NCBI GenBank assembly: GCA_018902915.1
Contig: JAHIPS010000083.1
Span: forward strand, 1-34,563
Origin: Candidatus Omnitrophota bacterium
GTDB lineage: Bacteria; Omnitrophota; Gorgyraeia; Gorgyraeales; Gorgyraeaceae
DNA length: 34,563 bases
Reading direction: 5' to 3'
The notes beneath the pieces are model-generated. The model made no database searches. It worked only from the letters and a program-made list of their open reading frames with translations, and was not told the DNA's origin. Positions 31,011-34,563 of this stretch are shown in pieces. The position numbers were made by a program, and so were the translations under genes. Position 1 is the first letter of the stretch. Every line of letters begins with the position of its first letter.

Positions 31011-31185
31011 TCAATGGTGCGGAAGGTGGGAGTTTATTTGGCCCTTTTTACGCATCCCAATACAAATCAACAAAATAGACGTAATTTGCTTAATTTTCAA
31101 TAAGTTACGTCTCTTGCCAAGACTTACCTCTATCTACCGCTAACTACCTATTACAAGCAATCTATAGTGGAAATATAGTGGAAAT
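31011..31185. mobile_element. Attachment-like block A (copy 1 of a 175-bp direct repeat)
   Basis: Starts with TCAATGGTGCGGAAGGTGGG, which on the minus strand reads as the 3' end of a tRNA: T-stem end, acceptor strand CTTCCGC, discriminator A and CCA. Next come a conserved hairpin AGACGTAA/TTACGTCT (31077-31084, 31105-31112) and a run of degenerate TTACCTCTA/CTACC motifs, then a perfect tandem 11-mer ATAGTGGAAAT (31164-31185). It matches 34098-34272 over its whole length without gaps, with 13 mismatches by hand count. The tRNA end plus arm-like repeats fit an att site of a tyrosine recombinase; a whole tRNA cannot be folded here. Confidence 0.65.
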
Positions 31186-31274
31186 TTTTTAATCCGAAAA
31201 TTAGGAAGTGATATTATACGAAATCTTATATAGTTAATAATGAAGAATATTGACAGGGAGACTAATTTTTATCC

Positions 31275-31334
31275 TTGACATATTAGAGAATATATTGTAT
31301 ACTTTAATACAGAGAATTGTATAGATATATACAA
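31275..31334 (+). promoter_or_regulatory. Promoter and palindromic operator of the DUF6036-like nucleotidyltransferase operon
   Basis: TTGACA (31275-31280), an exact 17-bp spacer, TATACT (31298-31303). Just downstream of the expected start site lies the palindrome TTGTATA-GATA-TATACAA (31317-31334). No Shine-Dalgarno sequence precedes the ATG at 31343, so the leader is short. The operator beside a strong promoter is typical of self-repressing toxin-antitoxin operons. Confidence 0.65.
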
Positions 31335-31342
31335 ATAATTGT

Positions 31343-31915
31343 ATGAATAAGTACAGAATAGATAGACAGGAATTGTTGAATACGATTAGCGGATGGGATG
31401 GCTTTCTTAAGAGAAAAGTCCATTTGATTGCTTGTGGCGGCACGGCTTTGACACTTTTAGGAATAAAACCATCAACTAAGGATATTGATTTAATTGTGCC
31501 GAATTTAAGCGAATACAAATATCTTATGTCTACTTTAGAACAACTAGGATATAAACCCGCAACTGGCTCAGGATGGAGGAGAGGAGATGGTTTTGTTTTT
31601 GAATTCTTTAGGGGCAAGGCAGTCCATACTACAGAATTATTAGAGTCGCCGTTAGATAACAGAAACCACAGTTTGATTAAGGAATTAAGCTATATCTATT
31701 TAGGAGTTCTTAATTATTACGACCTAATTGTTAGTAAATTGTTTAGGGGAAGCAGTGTAGACATAGAGGATTGTCTTGCTTTAATAAAGGCAAAGAAGAA
31801 AGACATAGACTTGAAATTATTGGAAAAGCGGTTTAGGGAAACAGCTTCTTTCGATGTTTCAGAAGACAGGGTAAATAAAAACTTAGAGCATTTTTTGAGA
31901 ATTATTAAAGAATGA
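31343..31915 (+). CDS. DUF6036-like nucleotidyltransferase (AbiEii/MNT superfamily)
   Basis: 190 residues. LIACGGTALTLLGIKPSTKD then IDLIVPNL gives GG (32-33) plus DxD (D47, D49) of the polymerase-beta nucleotidyltransferase fold, in the GGTAL...TKDIDL form seen in AbiEii-like and DUF6036 proteins. A conserved ELSYIYLGVLNYYDLIVSKL and DIEDCLALIKA follow, also typical of that group. It is not an MntA of the small type. The next gene starts ten bases downstream, behind a GGACAGGA ribosome-binding site, and probably encodes its partner. Function inferred from family: a toxin, or an antitoxin that modifies its partner, or a tRNA-modifying abortive-infection enzyme. Confidence 0.8.
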   Translation: MNKYRIDRQELLNTISGWDGFLKRKVHLIACGGTALTLLGIKPSTKDIDLIVPNLSEYKYLMSTLEQLGYKPATGSGWRRGDGFVFEFFRGKAVHTTELLESPLDNRNHSLIKELSYIYLGVLNYYDLIVSKLFRGSSVDIEDCLALIKAKKKDIDLKLLEKRFRETASFDVSEDRVNKNLEHFLRIIKE

Positions 31916-31925
31916 GGACAGGATA

Positions 31926-32594
31926 ATGGTTAATAAGAGCCTTTTGAAGAGATTGGGAAAGCTTGGCTATCCCTTATTTGAAACAGAAGAGGCGCAGGAT
32001 GCTAATACTACATTGGCCGAAGTAGTTCAGAGCAAGGATCTTCGTCTATGGGAGGGATTTCCTGTTGTATTGGCTAATAGTGCTGAGAGAGGGCTTTTTG
32101 ATTATGAGATGGTTAAATGGCACCTTAAAAAGCCATTTGATAAACTTAATTTAGGTCCATTATTGGTAATGTCCCTTGCGCTTTACAAGGTAATAAATCT
32201 AAGGTTTTCATGGGCGGATAAATTTTATAAAAATTTGAATAGAGATGACAAAAAACGGTTTAGTAGTCTTTTGAAAAAATTAAAAAAGAATGAGGATTTT
32301 AAGGTTTCAGGACGTCTTATGTCCAGTCAAAGATTGAAAGTTACATTTGATAATTATTTTAACCAGGAGCGTTCAAAACTTAATGACCTGCTTTCTGTAA
32401 AGGAAGAATTAGGGCTTGAGTACGCATTATCTCAGGTTTTTTCGCCAAAACAAAAGGAATTGTTTTTAAAGAAACTTAGACATGAAAAATTGACCAAGAC
32501 CGAAAAGGAATATTTTTCAAGGGTTGTAAAAAAGAAGGCCTTAGCACTGGCCAATTCAGAATTACATCGTTTATCTCAGAGATTGTTAGAATAA
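31926..32594 (+). CDS. Uncharacterised partner of the nucleotidyltransferase, C-terminal HTH-like
   Basis: 222 residues, mostly helical, Lys-rich, no membrane segment. The N-terminal ~70 residues contain LGKLGYPLFETEEAQDANTT and LRLWEGFPVVLANSAERGLF. The C-terminal 50 (FSPKQKELFLKKLRHEKLTK, TEKEYFSRVVKKKALALANS, ELHRLSQRLL) have the spacing of a sigma-70 region-4-like helix-turn-helix, a segment I associate with MNT-linked proteins, but I cannot name a family for the whole. It may bind DNA (the operator upstream) and be the antitoxin/regulator, or be the target of the nucleotidyltransferase. Ten bases from the upstream gene and closed by block B, so the pair is self-contained. Confidence 0.6.
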   Translation: MVNKSLLKRLGKLGYPLFETEEAQDANTTLAEVVQSKDLRLWEGFPVVLANSAERGLFDYEMVKWHLKKPFDKLNLGPLLVMSLALYKVINLRFSWADKFYKNLNRDDKKRFSSLLKKLKKNEDFKVSGRLMSSQRLKVTFDNYFNQERSKLNDLLSVKEELGLEYALSQVFSPKQKELFLKKLRHEKLTKTEKEYFSRVVKKKALALANSELHRLSQRLLE

Positions 32595-32657
32595 TGAACC
32601 TTAAGAGCATGACCTGTCTAACCTAGTTAGATTTGGCAGGTTAGACGTACAGATTTC

Positions 32658-32825
32658 TGGTGCGGAAGACGGGATGGAATACGTAAAATCCCTGATTTAC
32701 GCACAAATTCCCTAACCCCTTAAAACATCAATAGTTAATTACCTTCAGTTGCCTCAAGTTAACTTCCGTTAAATAGCCATTTTGGACAGGATTTTGGCAA
32801 TTTGCGTGCCAAAAGCGTGCCAGAA
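32658..32825. mobile_element. Attachment-like block B
   Basis: Begins TGGTGCGGAAGACGGGAT, the reverse complement of a tRNA 3' end (ATCCCGTCTTCCGCACCA), sharing the 11-base core TGGTGCGGAAG with blocks A and C. It then diverges: there is a CGTAAA...TTTACG hairpin (32681-32697 region), short TTACCTTCA/TTAACTTCC repeats and, at its end, a tandem 11-mer GCGTGCCAAAA + GCGTGCCAGAA (32804-32825). The architecture equals that of blocks A and C although most of the sequence differs. It separates the nucleotidyltransferase cassette from the PhoU-like cassette. Confidence 0.55.
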
Positions 32826-32851
32826 TTACCATTTAAATTTATATTTTCATC

Positions 32852-32880
32852 TTGCCTATATCACCCCACAGTAGTATCAT
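32852..32880 (+). promoter_or_regulatory. Probable promoter of the zinc-ribbon/PhoU-like cassette
   Basis: TTGCCT (32852-32857), 17-bp spacer, TATCAT (32875-32880), about 40 bases before the ATG at 32923. It stands at the right end of block B. It is weaker than the promoters at 28866 and 31275. Confidence 0.4.
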
Positions 32881-32922
32881 AATACGTAGCTTAATTACAC
32901 ATAAACCACGAAGGTGCAGGAT

Positions 32923-33270
32923 ATGTTCTGCCCAAAGTGTAAAGCTGAATATAGAGAAGGATTTGATACATGCGTTGATTGTAATTTACCATTGGTAGAT
33001 TACAATCCAGAAGAACCTCCTGCGGAGTATATAAAGTTTAAAGAGCTGTTGCACACATTTAACCCAGCAGATATTGCCTTTATAAAATCAATATTAGATT
33101 CGCATAATATTACATATTACGTCCAAGGCGAAAATTTTCTACAGCTAAGGCCTTTGGTTCAACCTGTGGGCATTATGGTTGATGAGGAACAGTTTGAAGA
33201 AGCGAAAGAGCTACTGAAGGATTTCAGAGGAAGATTTACTGGTTTATCTTTGCGAGAAGGTGGGCACTAA
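32923..33270 (+). CDS. Zinc-ribbon plus DUF2007-like signalling domain protein
   Basis: 115 residues from ATG 32923 (an in-frame GTG lies three codons earlier; AGGTG sits six bases before the ATG). The N-terminus has a four-Cys zinc ribbon: MFCPKCKAEYREGFDTCVDC. From about 40 on the sequence (ELLHTFNPADIAFIKSILDS, HNITYYVQGENF, VGIMVDEEQFEEAKELLKDF) matches the DUF2007/putative signal-transducing fold, a PII-like or ferredoxin-like domain. Such proteins occur widely without known ligands. The PhoU-like gene follows 59 bases later, and the two sit alone between blocks B and C. Confidence 0.75.
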   Translation: MFCPKCKAEYREGFDTCVDCNLPLVDYNPEEPPAEYIKFKELLHTFNPADIAFIKSILDSHNITYYVQGENFLQLRPLVQPVGIMVDEEQFEEAKELLKDFRGRFTGLSLREGGH

Positions 33271-33328
33271 TATAAGGCAATCTTGGCATAACGCTGGATT
33301 GTTTTTTATTTTAAGGGGGATTAAAGTT

Positions 33329-33967
33329 ATGACAAATTTAAATAAAGCTGAGTTAAGAGAAATTGTTTCATTGAGGCAAGAGACTATAGAAATGTTAAAG
33401 CGGGTTCAGATAATGTTTCGTACCAGCTTCGATGGTTTAATGAAAAACGATATTGATATCTTAAAACAAGTGCTTAAGGATGAGACAAAGATTAATAAGG
33501 CTTACAGTAACCTGACTACCTCAGCAATAGAAAGTTCTAAAAAAAAGTTATCAGCTGAAGCCAAGAACATAGTTGTAGATTTAGTGAACATTATCTCTGC
33601 AATTGAGAGAATGGGAGATTTGTGCATAAGCCTAGTAGAACGAATTGAGTATAAAATTAGCGAAAAGTTATTATTTAGTGAAGCGGCAGTACAAGAATAC
33701 AAGGAGTTGTGTAATAATATAGACAAGATTTTATCAAATACAATTGAGGCGATAAACACTAACGATAAGAAACTCGGCAAAAAGATTATAGAGAATAAAT
33801 CACGCCTCTATGTATTAATAAAAAAGAGTCGAGCTAACCATATTGATAGGTCAGCAAAAGGAATTTGCGATGAATGGGCAAAAATTCGGTATCTTGATAT
33901 GTTAGATTTTATTAAAGAGATTGTAGACCATTGCGTAGAGACAGTAGGTAAGCTGATAGGGAAATAA
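33329..33967 (+). CDS. PhoU-like domain protein
   Basis: 212 residues from ATG 33329, eight bases after AAGGGGGA; the upstream in-frame extension is not supported. The protein is all-helical with one or two three-helix PhoU-type repeats: MKNDIDILKQVLKDETKINK, then IISAIERMGDLCISLVERIE, which matches the E/D-rich metal-binding signature ERxGD of PhoU and the C-terminal tails of Na/Pi cotransporters. PhoU proteins link phosphate transport to the phosphate-starvation sensor kinase. No pst, pho or Na/Pi transporter gene is nearby. A terminator follows its stop. Confidence 0.8.
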   Translation: MTNLNKAELREIVSLRQETIEMLKRVQIMFRTSFDGLMKNDIDILKQVLKDETKINKAYSNLTTSAIESSKKKLSAEAKNIVVDLVNIISAIERMGDLCISLVERIEYKISEKLLFSEAAVQEYKELCNNIDKILSNTIEAINTNDKKLGKKIIENKSRLYVLIKKSRANHIDRSAKGICDEWAKIRYLDMLDFIKEIVDHCVETVGKLIGK

Positions 33968-34011
33968 TTCCCGTAACGTGGCTGCTAAAAAGAGATTTGG
34001 TATATTAATTT

Positions 34012-34050
34012 AAGGGCAATCTGGAGCTATAGCTTTGGGTTGCCTTTTTT
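34012..34050 (+). terminator. Intrinsic terminator after the PhoU-like gene
   Basis: AAGGGCAA (34012-34019) pairs with TTGCCTTT (34040-34047, one mismatch), with an AGCTATAGCT palindrome at the tip, followed by a run of six T (34045-34050). It is the clearest classical rho-independent terminator in the window. Confidence 0.75.
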
Positions 34051-34097
34051 GGTTTAGTGAAGGATTAACTATGGTTATGGTCAAGTAGATTTTGTAT

Positions 34098-34272
34098 TCA
34101 ATGGTGCGGAAGGTGGGAGTTTATTTGGCCCTTTTCCCGCATCCCAATACAAATCAACAAAATAGACGTAATTTGCTTTGTTTTCAATAAGTTACGTCTC
34201 TTACCAAGACTTACCTCCATTTACCCCTAACTACCCATCACAATAAATCCATAGTGGAAATATAGTGGAAAT
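34098..34272. mobile_element. Attachment-like block C (copy 2 of the 175-bp direct repeat)
   Basis: Aligns base for base with 31011-31185, no gaps, with 13 mismatches by hand count. The tRNA-3'-end core TGGTGCGGAAG (34102-34112), the AGACGTAA/TTACGTCT hairpin and the tandem ATAGTGGAAAT (34251-34272) are all kept. Together with block A it brackets the two cassettes between 31.2 and 34.1 kb. Confidence 0.68.
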
Positions 34273-34284
34273 CCCTACCTCCCT

Positions 34285-34356
34285 GTCATTGCGAGGCCAC
34301 GAATCGGCCGCGTGCCCCGTACCTGAGCGAAGCGAATGGTACGGGGAAGCAATCTC
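34285..34356. repeat. GTCATTGCGAG...GAAGCAATCTC dispersed palindromic element
   Basis: Starts GTCATTGCGAGG and ends GAAGCAATCTC, common ends of a dispersed bacterial repeat. An internal hairpin with 9-bp arms, CCCCGTACC (34315-34323) / GGTACGGGG (34338-34346), surrounds GAGCGAAGCG. A second copy begins at 34545. Confidence 0.6.
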
Positions 34357-34369
34357 AAAAGGAGGGGCC

Positions 34370-34563
34370 ATGTTCAGTCCAAGATCCTTACTAAACTTCG
34401 CCATAGGTTTTCATACGTATATCTGGCTAGACGTCTACATCCTCAAAGAAACCCCGAAGGCCATTCTAATCATGTTCGACAACAGAAAAATCTGGCTTCC
34501 TAAATCGTGGATCGTGAGAATAAGACGAAGCAAAGGCGCCCTTTGTCATTGCGAGCGAAGCGA
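34370..34563 (+). CDS. Small hypothetical protein, 3' end outside the window
   Basis: 64 full codons are visible from ATG 34370, behind AAAAGGAGGGG. The product reads MFSPRSLLNFAIGFHTYIWL, then KAILIMFDNRKIWLPKSWIV, then RIRRSKGALCHCERS. KAILIMFDNRKIWLPKSWIV suggests a small conserved beta-rich protein with no function assigned. The last residues (CHCERS) come from a copy of the GTCATTGCGAG repeat at 34545, so the native C-terminus is probably just before it. It may be one of the small 'hitchhiker' genes of the accessory zone. Confidence 0.55.
   Translation, partial: MFSPRSLLNFAIGFHTYIWLDVYILKETPKAILIMFDNRKIWLPKSWIVRIRRSKGALCHCERS
34545..34563. repeat. Second GTCATTGCGAG element, cut by the window edge
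   Basis: GTCATTGCGAGCGAAGCGA, the start of the same element type as at 34285-34356. It is read in frame by the small ORF at 34370. Confidence 0.6.

Noticed and set aside
31011-31050. A complete tRNA gene on the minus strand at block A (likewise B and C)
   Set aside because: Only the CCA end, the acceptor 3' strand and part of the T-stem are present; no T-loop consensus, anticodon arm or 5' acceptor strand can be found.
30973-31185. CRISPR-like array from the tandem 11-mers
   Set aside because: Repeats are too short, occur in pairs without spacers, and no cas genes are present.
32595-32922. A small gene between the nucleotidyltransferase partner and the zinc-ribbon gene
   Set aside because: No frame of useful length with a start and ribosome-binding site; the stretch is accounted for by block B and a promoter.

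Overview
The window looks like a contig from an uncultured, diderm, probably anaerobic bacterium of the PVC superphylum; Candidatus Omnitrophota is my best guess. This is inferred from gene content, not from a database search. The strongest marker is the short 'small basic protein' gene at 23581-23886, a family known from Chlamydiae, Verrucomicrobia, Planctomycetes and relatives. Heptose-phosphate genes (gmhA and an hldE-type adenylyltransferase) imply an LPS-bearing outer membrane. A pyrophosphate-type phosphofructokinase, a hexulose-phosphate synthase/RraA fusion and an orphan MEMO protein also fit this kind of organism.

Region 1 (2-27022) is a compact housekeeping block with every gene on the + strand. 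Many neighbours overlap by 4-16 bases, which suggests long operons. In order it holds: the end of a YjbQ-like gene; HPS-RraA; a BioD/DRTGG P-loop protein; tatA; rpsU; an M16 peptidase; MEMO; a flippase-like membrane protein; a Trm112-like protein; aroQ-M24 peptidase-efp-accB-accC; amaP-like; pfp; gmhA-hldE2; thiD2-thiC-pfkB-like; tRNA-Gly(CCC); a Cys-motif small protein and an AAA ATPase; phosphoesterase, HIT and dGTPase-like; a GAF/HD-GYP protein; wHTH and SPOR proteins; small basic protein; SH3 protein; M50 protease; aroB; rnc. Gaps are often filled by perfect palindromes, and two palindromic elements reach into coding sequence.

Region 2 (27019-28325, - strand) is a two-gene GspB/GspA(ExeA)-like module convergent with rnc.

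Region 3 (about 28.4-34.3 kb) is a visibly AT-richer accessory zone. It begins with a 174-bp foldback element. Next come a possible HAD fragment and an XRE regulator + MNT nucleotidyltransferase + HEPN toxin cassette. Three copies of an 18-bp operator-like sequence (CTTNAC-N6-GTTAAG) bracket that cassette. A broken HTH/tyrosine-recombinase remnant and an unrecognised ORF with a frameshifted tail follow. The rest is divided by three blocks that each start with TGGTGCGGAAG, the reverse complement of a tRNA 3' end (CTTCCGC-A-CCA), and end in an 11-bp tandem repeat. The first and third blocks are 175-bp direct repeats of one another with 13 mismatches by hand count. Between blocks A and B lies an uncharacterised DUF6036-like nucleotidyltransferase plus a partner protein, with a near-consensus promoter and a palindromic operator. 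Between B and C lies a zinc-ribbon/DUF2007-like gene plus a PhoU-like gene. I read this as an integration hotspot that has collected small cassettes, at least two of them toxin-antitoxin or defence-like. This is the most promising part of the window.

The last ~290 bases carry a dispersed GTCATTGCGAG-type palindromic repeat and the start of a small ORF that runs off the edge into a second copy of the repeat.
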